Part shown: positions 8,858 through 18,423 of the stretch, piece by piece
Layout: every line of letters starts with the position of its first letter
Position numbering within the stretch: position 1 is the first letter of the stretch
Source of the DNA: Metabacillus bambusae
GTDB taxonomy: Bacteria > Bacillota > Bacilli > Bacillales > Bacillaceae
Assembly: GCF_017497975.1 (NCBI RefSeq)
Contig: NZ_JAGDEL010000001.1
Span: 372,001-436,000 of the forward strand
DNA: 64,000 nt
Reading direction: 5' to 3'
Translations under genes and position numbers: made by a program
The notes under the pieces: model-generated
The model's input: the letters and a program-made list of their open reading frames with translations, nothing else
What the model was told of the DNA's origin: nothing
Database searches by the model: none

Positions 8858-9796
8858 TTAACGTTTTAAGCCCATTAATTCTTGTAAGATTTCATCTGAA
8901 GTAGTAATGATTTTCGTATTTGATTGGAAGCCACGCTGCGCTACAATCATTTCTGTGAATTCTTCAGACAGATCAACGTTGGACATTTCTAGTGCACCAG
9001 AAATTATTGATGAAGTTCCATTCTCACCAGCAATTGAAAAATCAGCAAGTGTGATTCCATCTCCATCTGTATCTACTTTACCTGAATTAGAGGACTCTTT
9101 ATATAAGTTTCCACCGACTTTACTTAAACCCCCATCGTTTGCAAATTTCGCTAATAGAATTCTACCAGCTACATTTAAATCTCCAGCTTCATTTACGAAC
9201 GATACTGTACCATCTTGCGAAATACTAAAGCTTTGTGCTGTCAATGGGATTTGAATGAGACCAGAATTACCATTTGGTGAAGTTCCAAAGGTATTCTCAT
9301 CAATTTTAGTTCCAGTTTCGCCAATTAGATACATACCATCTGCAGTTACTATATAACCTTGATCATCCAAATATAGATTACCAGACCTTGTATAATTTAA
9401 ATCAATTGTCTCTTCAATTGGTCCAGCGATTTGGTTATCATTAGCTGATACTCCTGCTAAGTTATAACCTTGCTTAAATGTACCCACTGGGAAAAATCCG
9501 TCACCAGCAAGTGCTAAATCTAGGGTTCTTGATGTTGTTTGCATTGAACCTGTTGTGTGAATAGTATCAATCGAGCTAATTGATGATCCAAGTCCAACTT
9601 GTTGTGGGTTTGTGCCGGCAGTTGCATTAGTTGCTCCTGCAGCACCTGCAACTTGCTGATTTACTAAATCAGAAAAAGTTGTACGTGATTTTTTAAATCC
9701 GTAAGTATTTACGTTAGCAATGTTATTACCAATTACATCTAATTTCGTTTGAAAGTTTTTCATACCGCTTATTCCTGAATATAATGAACGTAACAT
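8858..9796 (-). CDS. flgE: Flagellar hook protein FlgE (often annotated FlgG-like)
   Basis: This protein builds the hook that joins rod and filament. The 312-residue sequence begins MLRSLYSGISGMKNFQTKLDVIGNNIANVNTYGFKK (the flagellar rod/hook N-terminal motif), has the hook-type core with LDLALAGDGFF, and ends with the paired C-terminal coiled helix GALEMSNVDLSEEFTEMIVAQRGFQSNTKIITTSDEIL. It is longer than the 264-residue B. subtilis FlgE because of extra central sequence, but short compared with enterobacterial hooks. Databases may label it FlgG; its position after fliK and flgD argues for hook protein. A 128-nt gap with a small hairpin separates it from flgD. Confidence 0.92.
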   Translation of the reverse strand: MLRSLYSGISGMKNFQTKLDVIGNNIANVNTYGFKKSRTTFSDLVNQQVAGAAGATNATAGTNPQQVGLGSSISSIDTIHTTGSMQTTSRTLDLALAGDGFFPVGTFKQGYNLAGVSANDNQIAGPIEETIDLNYTRSGNLYLDDQGYIVTADGMYLIGETGTKIDENTFGTSPNGNSGLIQIPLTAQSFSISQDGTVSFVNEAGDLNVAGRILLAKFANDGGLSKVGGNLYKESSNSGKVDTDGDGITLADFSIAGENGTSSIISGALEMSNVDLSEEFTEMIVAQRGFQSNTKIITTSDEILQELMGLKR

Positions 9797-9861
9797 TTAT
9801 TGTTCTCTCCCTTTATAATAATATTTTGTTGCTTCGAATCATTCCAAAACTATAGGCTTCA

Positions 9862-9882
9862 GATCAAGATCCTGAAATGATC
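9862..9882 (-). other. Small hairpin in the flgD-flgE gap
   Basis: An inverted repeat GATCA/TGATC with an 11-nt loop lies in the 128-nt gap between flgD and flgE, the widest gap inside the fla/che operon here apart from the flhB-flhA gap. There is no U-tract after it, so it is not a standard terminator. It could be an RNA-processing or stability element, but that is inference only. Confidence 0.35.
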
Positions 9883-9924
9883 TATTACTTAATAGTCAAT
9901 ATTTAATTGCCATAGTCCTCACTG

Positions 9925-10350
9925 TTACTCAGCCATACTAACCTTTGTAATTGAATCGCTTGAAATCTCTTCACCATTGTCAAGCTCTAATATAATCCCA
10001 GTGTCACTTTGTTTTATCGATTTAACAATGCCACTGCCAGTATCATCAGTGCTCTTCCATTCAACTTGTTTTCCGATCATTTCTGAGTATTTTAAAATAG
10101 AGTCACTTTGCGTCTGGGTATTAATGAATTTTTCTAGCAAAGATGACATATTTGTTGTTTGTTCTAATGTAGAGAATTGAGCCATTTGAGCGATAAATTC
10201 TTTATCTTCCATAGGATTAAGTGGATCTTGATTTTGTAACTGCGCCATCAAGATTTTTAAGAATTCATCCTTACCGAGACTTGAATTGCCTGTGCTAATT
10301 GTATTGGACTTATTTGAAATTAGTAAACTAGGATCTATTGAAGTCACCAT
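9925..10350 (-). CDS. flgD: Flagellar hook-cap assembly protein FlgD
   Basis: FlgD forms the temporary cap that guides hook subunit polymerisation. The 141-residue protein has the diagnostic FlgD motif [40 protein letters not shown] (about residues 24-65). This is the short Bacillus form, in which the C-terminal region is reduced compared with proteobacterial FlgD. The ATG at 10350 is preceded by AAGGAGG. It lies 9 nt after fliK, matching its role downstream of hook-length control. Confidence 0.95.
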   Translation of the reverse strand: MVTSIDPSLLISNKSNTISTGNSSLGKDEFLKILMAQLQNQDPLNPMEDKEFIAQMAQFSTLEQTTNMSSLLEKFINTQTQSDSILKYSEMIGKQVEWKSTDDTGSGIVKSIKQSDTGIILELDNGEEISSDSITKVSMAE

Positions 10351-10359
10351 TCATCCTCC

Positions 10360-12228
10360 TTAAACAGTTGTATTTAATGCCTCTTTTAATGATTCTAAAA
10401 AGCTCTGTTCGTTCTCCGGTTCTTCTTCAAGTCTAGAATCATCAAATTCTTTTTCACGCTTTTCTTCTTGATCATTATTTTGATCCTTAAATGTTTTTAC
10501 AATTTGTTCTGTATTTACTTCAAACCTCTCAATCTCAATCTGAATTGATGGTAAGGCTTGCTTTAGTTGATGAATACTATGATCAAGTAAGTCCTTTGCA
10601 GACTCAGTAGATGTGATGATCCGTGCAACCATCTCACCATTTTTTTGAACAAGCCTAACAGTAAGGGCTCCTAGGTGTTCAGGGTTCAATTTGATTACTA
10701 AACGATTTGCACCGTTCGGAAGTTGTGCAAATTTACTTGTTTTAAACGCATTCACTAATTGATTTGTGAATTCCTGTCTCATTGGTACATCAGGTTTTTG
10801 GTTTTCTCCTGATAAATTAAGTTGTTTAGAGATAAGTGAATCTAATTGAATCGTAACGGTTTCTTCTCTTACCTCAATCATTTTTAGTGCTTCTTGTGGT
10901 TGAAGCTTTGAATGGTTTAAATCTATCATTTGTTGTCTTGTTGGTACTATCGTATTTATCGCTGTAATAATACGGTCTGACTGGACATTTATTTTACTAT
11001 TTAACTCCTGTTTATTACTTAAAGATTCGTCAGAAAAGTCTCCGAATAATTTCCCGTCTTGTTTAGATAATTTGGTTACTAAACTCTCGTAAAGTAAAGG
11101 AACATTTTCAATCAAAGATCCTTTTTGTCCATTCTGATTATCATCAGTAAGCATAGCATGAATACTACTATCAATTTTTGAGTATAATTCATTCTTATTA
11201 AATGAACGCTGTGTTGATAATAAATTACTTCTTACAGGATCTTGGTCTTCAGTTGAAGAAATCAACTGATAACTCTCTAGTAGTTGGTCATCATTGAAGA
11301 TCATTTCATCCGAAAAAAATCTAATATCTCCAATTACTCCTTTTTCATCATTTGCCAATTGATATAACTGATTAAATCTCGTTTCACCTGCAAAAAGATT
11401 TTCCACAGTTTTGTTGACAATTGATTTTATTGATGTCAAATCCATTTTTTCAAAAGTAGTTTCTAATTTATACTTAATCTCATCATCCGAGGGTACGCTT
11501 AAAATATCATTAATAATTTCTTTTTTCATCTGTGTTTCTTGTATTGGCATGATATTTGTATCGGTTAATTTATTATTTATTTCGATTAATTTATCAATGA
11601 TTAGTAACCTAGTAGAATCATCATCTGATGTCCATTTACTAAACAATATTTCTCCTTCTACTAAGGATTTGTCATTTCCATTCATCTGATCAATTGCTTG
11701 CATCATGCTTAATAATGAAAAGGAATTAGCATTATTATAACTAGGATACTTATCGTCTAACACATCATTTAACTTAGATAAGAAAGGTGAAAAATCCACT
11801 TTTTCATTATTAGGTAATTCTTCGATCGCTTTTACTAACGATAGTACTCCTACTGCAGTAGGTGAAGTTATAACTTGATCAATCAATTCTTTTACAGATT
11901 CAGCATCATTAAAATTACTCATTATTTGATTTTCAAGTAGTGACACAGTTGATGATTTGGTATCAACGGTTTGATCATCATCGTGGAAGCTAGTATCTAT
12001 GCTAACATGATCAAGTGCCCCCCCACCTAAAATTGCTTTTAATTCATCAGTAATTTGTTGCAAGGAAACATCTTCAGAAGATGCTTTATTATGATCAATA
12101 TTAGGTAGTTGTTTTGTTCCTTGATCACCAACTAAAAACTCACTAAATTTCGAGCCACCTGAATTTGAGATCGTTCTGAATGAACTTGCATTTTGATTCA
12201 TCATTTGTAATAGTGGAGCGATTTTCAC
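10360..12228 (-). CDS. fliK: Flagellar hook-length control protein FliK
   Basis: FliK is secreted during hook growth, measures hook length, and triggers the FlhB specificity switch through its C-terminal domain. The 622-residue protein is acidic, with a poorly conserved N-terminal two-thirds rich in S, D, N and Q. The conserved FliK_C region is near residues 490-575, with ANRLVIKLNPEHLGALTVRL and VARIITSTESAKDLL, followed by a charged tail. It starts at a GTG (12228) behind GGTGGTGAA. It is markedly longer than B. subtilis FliK (about 487), all of the excess being in the ruler-like N-terminal part. Confidence 0.93.
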   Translation of the reverse strand: MKIAPLLQMMNQNASSFRTISNSGGSKFSEFLVGDQGTKQLPNIDHNKASSEDVSLQQITDELKAILGGGALDHVSIDTSFHDDDQTVDTKSSTVSLLENQIMSNFNDAESVKELIDQVITSPTAVGVLSLVKAIEELPNNEKVDFSPFLSKLNDVLDDKYPSYNNANSFSLLSMMQAIDQMNGNDKSLVEGEILFSKWTSDDDSTRLLIIDKLIEINNKLTDTNIMPIQETQMKKEIINDILSVPSDDEIKYKLETTFEKMDLTSIKSIVNKTVENLFAGETRFNQLYQLANDEKGVIGDIRFFSDEMIFNDDQLLESYQLISSTEDQDPVRSNLLSTQRSFNKNELYSKIDSSIHAMLTDDNQNGQKGSLIENVPLLYESLVTKLSKQDGKLFGDFSDESLSNKQELNSKINVQSDRIITAINTIVPTRQQMIDLNHSKLQPQEALKMIEVREETVTIQLDSLISKQLNLSGENQKPDVPMRQEFTNQLVNAFKTSKFAQLPNGANRLVIKLNPEHLGALTVRLVQKNGEMVARIITSTESAKDLLDHSIHQLKQALPSIQIEIERFEVNTEQIVKTFKDQNNDQEEKREKEFDDSRLEEEPENEQSFLESLKEALNTTV

Positions 12229-12243
12229 TAGTTCACCACCCTT

Positions 12244-12846
12244 CTATTCAGTTGTTGATGCTAAAAGATTTGTATATTTTACTGCATCATCAACAGTCAT
12301 TTTTGTTAATATATCTGCTACCTGTTTGTCATCTAAAGATGTAAGAATAAGCATTGCATCTGCCTCATTTAAATTAGGAATGATTTCAGCTGCTTTTTTA
12401 CTCGTCATATTATCGTAAAGCTTCGTAATATCCTTCGACTTGTTTTCTGATTTAGCATTATTTATTTCTTCAATTTGAGATTCTAGAGAGTTTATTTCTT
12501 GATTTAAATTTTGAATTTCTTTTTCTTTAATCGTTACATCATTTTCTAGTGCACCAATTATTGATGATTGTTCTTCGATTGTTTTCTCGAGTTTTTCTTT
12601 CTCATCCTTTTGTTGTATAGCTTCCTTCAAATCAGCTTCTGCATTAGTTGTTGTTTCTTGTTTATCATCTTTAAACAATTTTTCAACCACTGGTACTTCT
12701 GCTAAGAGTGTCTTTGTTTTGCCTAAGACATCGAATCCAGCAACTGACAAGATTACTAGGACTAACGTAGCTGTGAAGATAGTCGGAATTAAAATAACGA
12801 AGAAAAACCATTGGAATTTACCATATTCTTGTTTGTTATTTTCCAT
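12244..12846 (-). CDS. ylxF: MotE/YlxF-type flagellar operon protein
   Basis: This 200-residue protein is the YlxF-type member encoded between fliJ and fliK in Bacillus; its exact role is not settled. Visible features are one membrane helix near the N-terminus (WFFFVILIPTIFTATLVLVILSVAGF, residues 13-38), a long coiled coil at about 65-130, and a C-terminal MgtE-N-like helical domain (SKKAAEIIPNLNEADAMLILTSL). That combination resembles MotE/FliJ-associated proteins of other bacteria. A function in flagellar assembly or stator support is inferred from context. Confidence 0.85.
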   Translation of the reverse strand: MENNKQEYGKFQWFFFVILIPTIFTATLVLVILSVAGFDVLGKTKTLLAEVPVVEKLFKDDKQETTTNAEADLKEAIQQKDEKEKLEKTIEEQSSIIGALENDVTIKEKEIQNLNQEINSLESQIEEINNAKSENKSKDITKLYDNMTSKKAAEIIPNLNEADAMLILTSLDDKQVADILTKMTVDDAVKYTNLLASTTE

Positions 12847-12857
12847 CGTTCTTCCAC

Positions 12858-13301
12858 CTAATTTCCTCGATACATATATGTCTGAATTGAGAGATCATCC
12901 ATATACTTGTTTTCAACATACTTCATACCTATTTGGTAATCTTCTTGTTGTTTTTCTTTTAGCTTTTCATACTTTTTAACTTCAATATTGTGTTTCATAA
13001 GCTTTACTTGCTTTTCATTCATCCGACTTCGGGTCATAAGGACAAGTTTTTGATAGTGTGATATTGTCTTTTCTAGATTATTAACAAATTGCTGATAATG
13101 TCTTATTTCTTGAACTTGCATTCCTTGATTAAGTCTAGAAAGTGTATTCTCTTCAAGCACTTCTTTTTGTTTTAGAGAATCGTAAAGCTTTTGCGCAACA
13201 TTTTCAAAATCATTAACCGATTGATTATATTCTGCTAACGATTTCTCTTTTTCATTTTCTTTTATATCCATAATTTTTTGAAACCGAAATTGGTAAGTCA
13301 T
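12858..13301 (-). CDS. fliJ: Flagellar export chaperone FliJ
   Basis: FliJ is the coiled-coil stalk that couples the FliI ATPase ring to FlhA in the export apparatus. The 147-residue protein is almost entirely predicted coiled coil with no membrane segment, and begins MTYQFRFQKIMDIKENEKEK, typical of Bacillus FliJ. Its ATG overlaps the fliI stop by 1 nt (TAATG), so translation is probably coupled. The sequence family is weakly conserved, so identity depends on length, coiled coil and position. Confidence 0.93.
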   Translation of the reverse strand: MTYQFRFQKIMDIKENEKEKSLAEYNQSVNDFENVAQKLYDSLKQKEVLEENTLSRLNQGMQVQEIRHYQQFVNNLEKTISHYQKLVLMTRSRMNEKQVKLMKHNIEVKKYEKLKEKQQEDYQIGMKYVENKYMDDLSIQTYMYRGN

Positions 13302-14620
13302 TAAAATTCACCTTTTTCCATTAACTGAATAAGCGAATAAATACTTTGCTCAATCGTAACTTTGTCTTCAACATTTTGCTTTAAGTAGGAAATGATTTTC
13401 GGATAAAATTTTATTGCGTCATCAATTTCACGTGAAGACCCTCTTTTATAGGCTCCTATATTGATTAAGTCTTCTGAATTCAAATAGGTTGATAGGTGAT
13501 CCCTAAGTTTAATGCTAGAGGATCGATGGTTTTGATCAACAATATGATTCATAACACGACTTATACTTTTTAAGACGTTTATTGCTGGAAATTGACCTTT
13601 ATTTGCAAGCTGACGGTCTAAAACGATATGCCCATCAAGAATCCCACGAACAGTATCTGAAATGGGTTCATTCAAATCATCTCCATCAACCAGGACTGTA
13701 TAAAATGCGGTAATTGTCCCATGCTCATTTGTACCGGTTCGTTCTAAGAGCTTAGGAAGAATGGCAAAAACTGAAGGTGTATATCCTTTTGTGGTAGGTG
13801 GTTCACCAACAGCTAATCCGATTTCACGTTGTGCCATGGCAACACGTGTTACCGAGTCCATCATAAACATGACATTTAAGCCTTTATCACGAAAATATTC
13901 TGCCACAGCTGTTGCTGTATATGCTGCTTTTAGTCTCATAAGGGCTGGCTGATCTGAAGTAGCTACAATAACGACAGACCTTTTCAAGCCTTCAGGACCT
14001 AAATCTCGATCTATAAATTCTCGAACTTCACGACCACGTTCCCCAATAAGAGCAATCACATTTATATCAGCATTCGTATTGCGTGCAATCATCCCCATCA
14101 AGGTACTTTTCCCAACTCCACTACCTGCAAAAATACCAACACGTTGCCCCTTACCTACCGTTAATAAACTATCAATCACTCGAACACCAACTTCAATTTT
14201 TTCATGAATTGGCGGACGTTTCATAGGGTTTGGTGGTGATTGATCGGTAGGTACATACGTTAAGCCCTTAGGTAAAATTGAGTCATCCATAGGTTGTCCA
14301 AAAGCATCAATTACTTTTCCAATCAATCCTGTACCAACCTTAATTTTTAACGGGTCATCTGTTCCTTCTACAATACTACCAGGTGAGATATCTGTTACTT
14401 GTAAATATGGCATTAGCAGTACGTTTTCATTCTTAAAACCTACTACTTCTGCTGGAATCTTTGATTTTTTATTTGAACCTGTGTAGATATAGCACAGATC
14501 TCCAATTGAGCTTTCTGGACCTCTTGATTCAATCATAAGTCCAACTACTCTTTTTACTTTTCCATAGCGTTTATAGGAATCTAGTGAATCAATTTTATGA
14601 ATCAAGTCCAATGCTCTCAA
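13301..14620 (-). CDS. fliI: Flagellum-specific ATPase FliI
   Basis: FliI is the F1-ATPase-like enzyme that energises and unloads flagellar export substrates. Walker A GSGVGKST is at about residues 166-173, followed by GERGREVREFI, the Walker B region NVMFMMDSVTR, and the C-terminal KRGSSREIDDAI. I choose TTG at 14620, which gives 439 residues and aligns with B. subtilis FliI (438); AAGGGTG lies about 9 nt upstream. An in-frame GTG at 14632 overlaps the fliH stop and has no well-spaced site, although it is possible (443 residues). It lies directly after fliH, its inhibitor/partner. Confidence 0.96.
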   Translation of the reverse strand: MRALDLIHKIDSLDSYKRYGKVKRVVGLMIESRGPESSIGDLCYIYTGSNKKSKIPAEVVGFKNENVLLMPYLQVTDISPGSIVEGTDDPLKIKVGTGLIGKVIDAFGQPMDDSILPKGLTYVPTDQSPPNPMKRPPIHEKIEVGVRVIDSLLTVGKGQRVGIFAGSGVGKSTLMGMIARNTNADINVIALIGERGREVREFIDRDLGPEGLKRSVVIVATSDQPALMRLKAAYTATAVAEYFRDKGLNVMFMMDSVTRVAMAQREIGLAVGEPPTTKGYTPSVFAILPKLLERTGTNEHGTITAFYTVLVDGDDLNEPISDTVRGILDGHIVLDRQLANKGQFPAINVLKSISRVMNHIVDQNHRSSSIKLRDHLSTYLNSEDLINIGAYKRGSSREIDDAIKFYPKIISYLKQNVEDKVTIEQSIYSLIQLMEKGEF

Positions 14621-14628
14621 TTTGAGGA

Positions 14629-15393
14629 TCACCCTTCATCCAGTAATTGTAATAACTGATTTTTTAATTGCTTTAATTGAGTATCAATACTAACGTCAAT
14701 TCGTCCAAAAGCAGATTCAATATAACAGTCATCTACATTTAACTCTGCATTAGCATATATACTTATGTCAGTGTCATTTGTCACTAATAATTTCAATTCA
14801 TCTTTTTGACCTAACAAAAGCTCATAATATGAGGGATGAACATGTATTTTTATATTTTCATATTCTTTTACTTCATTTAATCCTTGTTTAATAAGTGGTA
14901 GAAAGTTGTCAGGTGATTCAGCTAATTTTGCTGAAATAATCTTTTCGGCCAGTTTAATTGATAAAGATAAAATCGAATCCTCTGCCGATTGAATCGTTTC
15001 ATCATAGTCTTTTTTCGCTATGTCAACGATTCTCTGTGATTCTTCAATATGACCTTGATATTGCCTTAAAGCCTCTTGTCTACCTAGTTCTAAACCTTCA
15101 GCATAACCTTCTTGTCTTACTTGCTCATAAAGCTGTTCACGCTCTTGTTCCCAAGCTCTGCGTTCATTTTCTATTTGTTGTTGTAGCCTTGTTTTTTCAT
15201 CTTGAGCTGATTGAATTAATTGCTCTGCCTCTTCTTTTGCAGTTTGAATAATATATGAAGCATGCATATCTGTTTCTGGGTCATTTGAGTGTTTATATTT
15301 TTCGTTTAGCAGTACCTCTAGCCCTTGTACGGCTATGGGTTGTTTATCATTGTCATTTTTATAGGTGTATTGTGCTTTAATCAACCTAGACAA
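14629..15393 (-). CDS. fliH: Flagellar assembly protein FliH
   Basis: FliH binds and regulates FliI and anchors it to the C-ring. The protein is acidic, with a long coiled coil (about residues 55-140, rich in E, Q and R) and a C-terminal V/A-ATPase E-subunit-like domain (SILSLSIKLAEKIISAKL, then VHPSYYELLLGQKDEL). I prefer TTG at 15393 (LSRLIKAQYTY), with GGAGGAG about 9 nt upstream and a short overlap with the end of fliG; this gives 254 residues. An ATG at 15402 touches the same Shine-Dalgarno, and a longer frame reaches 15432, so the start is uncertain. Confidence 0.92.
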   Translation of the reverse strand: MSRLIKAQYTYKNDNDKQPIAVQGLEVLLNEKYKHSNDPETDMHASYIIQTAKEEAEQLIQSAQDEKTRLQQQIENERRAWEQEREQLYEQVRQEGYAEGLELGRQEALRQYQGHIEESQRIVDIAKKDYDETIQSAEDSILSLSIKLAEKIISAKLAESPDNFLPLIKQGLNEVKEYENIKIHVHPSYYELLLGQKDELKLLVTNDTDISIYANAELNVDDCYIESAFGRIDVSIDTQLKQLKNQLLQLLDEG

Positions 15394-16405
15394 TAATATC
15401 ATCTCCTCCACCACGAGCAATGACAATCTCACCAGCTTCTTCTAGTCTTCTGATGACGCCAACGATTCTTGATTGAGCCTCTTCTACATCGCGCAGCCTA
15501 ACTGGTCCCATGTATTCCATTTCTTCTTTAAAGGTATCAACCATTCTTTTAGACATGTTTTTAAAGACAACATCTCTAACTTCCTCACTTGCAACTTTAA
15601 GTGAAAGCATTAAATCTTCATTCTCAACATCTCTGATGACTCTTTGAATTGCACGATTATCAAGAGTAACGATGTCCTCAAAGACAAACATTCTCTTTTT
15701 AATTTCTTCAGCAAGTACTGGATCTTGTATTTCTAGTGAGTCAAGAATTGTTCTTTCAGTAGAACGATCTACTCCATTCAACACTTCTACTACAGCTTCA
15801 ATTCCACCAGTTTGGGTAAAATCTTGTGTGACTGTAGATGAAAGCTTCCGTTCTAGAATTTGCTCTACTTCATTAATAATCTCAGGAGAAGTTCGATCCA
15901 TTACAGCTATTCTCCTTGCTACATCAGCTTGCAGTTCTTGCGGCAGCTCAGATAATATTTGACCTGACTGGGCTGGCTCAAGATAGGATAAAACGAGCGC
16001 AATTGTTTGTGGATGCTCATTCTGAATAAAGTTCAAAATTTGTCCTGGATCTGCTTTTCTTGCAAAATCAAAAGGTCTAACTTGTAATGACGATGTTAAT
16101 CGCTGAATGATACTAGTTGCTTTTTCGTCACCTAAAGCCTTTTCTAGAATTTGCTTGGCGTATGCTATACCACCCTGAGAGATATAGTCCTGAGCCATTG
16201 CAATATCATGAAATTCTTCAATAATTTCTTCCTTTTTATTCGCTTCAACTTTGCGAACACCGGATATTTCTAACGTTAACTTCTCAATTTCTTCCTCAGA
16301 CAAATGTTTGTATATTGACGCTGAGACTTCAGGACCTAATGAGATTAAGAGGATGGCAGCTTTTTGCTTACCATTTAGTGTATTAGAATTATCTTTTCTC
16401 GCCAT
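15386..16405 (-). CDS. fliG: Flagellar motor switch protein FliG
   Basis: FliG is the torque-generating C-ring protein that binds FliF and interacts with the stators. The 339-residue protein has the N-terminal FliF-binding domain (LNGKQKAAILLISLGPEVSASIYKHLSEEEIE), the middle domain with EHPQTIALVLSYL, and the C-terminal torque helix with charged residues (DLMLSLKVASEEVRDVVFKNMSKR). Length is one residue more than B. subtilis FliG. It lies 12 nt after fliF and slightly overlaps fliH. Confidence 0.97.
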   Translation of the reverse strand: MARKDNSNTLNGKQKAAILLISLGPEVSASIYKHLSEEEIEKLTLEISGVRKVEANKKEEIIEEFHDIAMAQDYISQGGIAYAKQILEKALGDEKATSIIQRLTSSLQVRPFDFARKADPGQILNFIQNEHPQTIALVLSYLEPAQSGQILSELPQELQADVARRIAVMDRTSPEIINEVEQILERKLSSTVTQDFTQTGGIEAVVEVLNGVDRSTERTILDSLEIQDPVLAEEIKKRMFVFEDIVTLDNRAIQRVIRDVENEDLMLSLKVASEEVRDVVFKNMSKRMVDTFKEEMEYMGPVRLRDVEEAQSRIVGVIRRLEEAGEIVIARGGGDDIIV

Positions 16406-16417
16406 AACCTTAACCCC

Positions 16418-18022
16418 CTATTCCTCTGAAATCCATGTGCGTAAAAGCTTAGCAAAATCTTCAGGCTTTTCTTTAGCCATTTTTTCGAGCTGTTTTTTAC
16501 GAACAGTTCCTTCTGTTTCGACTTCATTATTAATATCTTGTACTCTAATCGGCTCATCAATCATATAATCCTCTTCTTCGTCTAACTCAATATCATCTTG
16601 TTTTTTCTTTCTAACTAACAAAATAACTAAAATAATAATTGCTACTAATAAAGCACCAGCAACCATGTACATCCACAATGGAATGACTTGTGTTGCTTCT
16701 GTTTCAGCAAATTGTTGTTTACCATCAAACGGTTGGACAGATACAACTACTTTTTCAGCAATTTGTTCCTCTGTTAATGGTTCTTCTGTAGTATCTTTAT
16801 TAATTGATGTTCGAATAACAGTTGAGAGTATTTGTTGAATATCTTCTTCACGCTCTGCTGTGAATGAAAGAGGATCCTCTGGATCAGGTGGCTCTACCAT
16901 CACTTGAATTCCTAAGTCACGAATTTTATATGGGCTTTCAACAATTTGTTTATTAATACGATTCACTTCATTATTTATTCTCTCTTCAATTCGTTCGTAA
17001 TCTCCGTCACCTGAAGCTTCTGTTGTAGCTTCATAGCCAGGAACATCAGTGTCACCGGTTCCATTAACTCCACCTGCTGCAGCAGCTCCGTTTCCTGTGT
17101 ACGCTTCTGTAATTCGTTCAACACTTACTGCAATTCCTTCATCACTATCTTCTCCTACAGGAGTAACGATGTTTTCTTCTCTATTTTCTTGAGTAAAGTC
17201 AATATCAGTAGTAACAGCAACAACAACCTTATCTTGTCCAATCATCGTACCTAGCATTTTCTGTACATCACGCTGAATATCTTGTTCAATTTGCGACTTG
17301 ATTTCCTGCTGAGATGCATAGCTAGTCCCTGCTGTAGAATTTTCACCATTATTTAAATCATAGTAGTTAAAGTTTTGATCCATTATGACGATGTTATCAG
17401 TAGTAAGGTTTGGTACACTTTTTGACACTAAATGAAATAGTGCATTTACTTTTTCTTGATCTAGCCCGGCACCAGGTTTTAAATTAAGAACGACTGAAGC
17501 TGATGAACCTTCTTGTTGATCACCAACAAATACAGATTCTGCTGGGAGATTAATCATGACATTCGCATCATTAACACCCTCAATCCCCTTCATTAAATTG
17601 GCAAGCTCAGTCTGTGTGGCTTTTAACTTTATGACATCAAATTCTTTATCAGTCATTCCAAAACCAGAGTCCTGTCCAAAATAGGAGTAATCAATTGTTC
17701 CTGAATCAGGAACTCCTTCAGCTGCAAGCTCAACCATTAATGTATCAACTTGCTCTTTCGGCACTAAAATAGTAGCACCATTATTTGTAATTTCAGATAG
17801 AATACCTTTGGAATCCAGTGTTTCTTTTATTTGACCAGTCTCAGCTGGTGAAATATTTGAATATAAAGGAACTAAATTAGGTTTTGACATAAAGTATGTT
17901 AATAAACCTGTGAACACAAAAAATAAAAGTGCACCAGTAATGATTAATGTTTTCTGCACTTTACTTCTTTGCTGCCATATCCCATTTAGTTTATTTGTCG
18001 TATTTTTTATTTTTTCGTTCAT
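16418..18022 (-). CDS. fliF: Flagellar MS-ring protein FliF
   Basis: FliF polymerises into the MS ring, the membrane base of the flagellum. The 534-residue protein has an N-terminal membrane helix (TLIITGALLFFVFTGLLTYF, about 25-44), the periplasmic-side ring-building domains with NLPAESVFVGD and EGVNDANVMI, and a second membrane helix (PLWMYMVAGALLVAIIILVILLV, about 446-468). The acidic C-terminal tail binds FliG. Length agrees with B. subtilis FliF (536). A 76-nt gap separates it from fliE. Confidence 0.97.
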   Translation of the reverse strand: MNEKIKNTTNKLNGIWQQRSKVQKTLIITGALLFFVFTGLLTYFMSKPNLVPLYSNISPAETGQIKETLDSKGILSEITNNGATILVPKEQVDTLMVELAAEGVPDSGTIDYSYFGQDSGFGMTDKEFDVIKLKATQTELANLMKGIEGVNDANVMINLPAESVFVGDQQEGSSASVVLNLKPGAGLDQEKVNALFHLVSKSVPNLTTDNIVIMDQNFNYYDLNNGENSTAGTSYASQQEIKSQIEQDIQRDVQKMLGTMIGQDKVVVAVTTDIDFTQENREENIVTPVGEDSDEGIAVSVERITEAYTGNGAAAAGGVNGTGDTDVPGYEATTEASGDGDYERIEERINNEVNRINKQIVESPYKIRDLGIQVMVEPPDPEDPLSFTAEREEDIQQILSTVIRTSINKDTTEEPLTEEQIAEKVVVSVQPFDGKQQFAETEATQVIPLWMYMVAGALLVAIIILVILLVRKKKQDDIELDEEEDYMIDEPIRVQDINNEVETEGTVRKKQLEKMAKEKPEDFAKLLRTWISEE

Positions 18023-18098
18023 TCATATAGTCCCCCGGTTATGATGACATATTCTATTTGTAGTTACCGATAACCGCCCTTAAACGTAAGAACAATTA

Positions 18099-18413
18099 CT
18101 ACACTTGCATTCTCATCATTTCTTGATAAGCTTCTATCGCTTTATTTCGAACCTCAACTGCAAGTGTCATTGATACGCTAGCTTTTTGAGCTGTTATCAT
18201 CACATCATGTAATTCAACATTTTTACCAGAAGCAAGCGCCTCAGTCATTTTATCCGACTCAATTTGTGATTGATTCACTTGATTAATCGCTTGTTTTAAT
18301 GAATCAGCAAAGCTTGTTTTACTTGTACTTGTATTATTCATTAAAGAATTAGATTTTTGTTGTATTTGTGTTGGTTGTGTAGTTAGTTGAAAAGGATTTA
18401 CCTTGTTTATCAT
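18099..18413 (-). CDS. fliE: Flagellar hook-basal body protein FliE
   Basis: FliE links the MS ring to the proximal rod. The 104-residue protein shows the family pattern SFADSLKQAINQVNQSQIESDKMTEALASGKNVELHDVMITAQKASVSMTLAVEVRNKAIEAYQEMMRMQV over its C-terminal two-thirds (about residues 34-104). Length is close to B. subtilis FliE (106). It follows flgC by 10 nt and precedes fliF, the usual order for early-assembly genes. Confidence 0.96.
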   Translation of the reverse strand: MINKVNPFQLTTQPTQIQQKSNSLMNNTSTSKTSFADSLKQAINQVNQSQIESDKMTEALASGKNVELHDVMITAQKASVSMTLAVEVRNKAIEAYQEMMRMQV

Positions 18414-18423
18414 TTAATCCACC

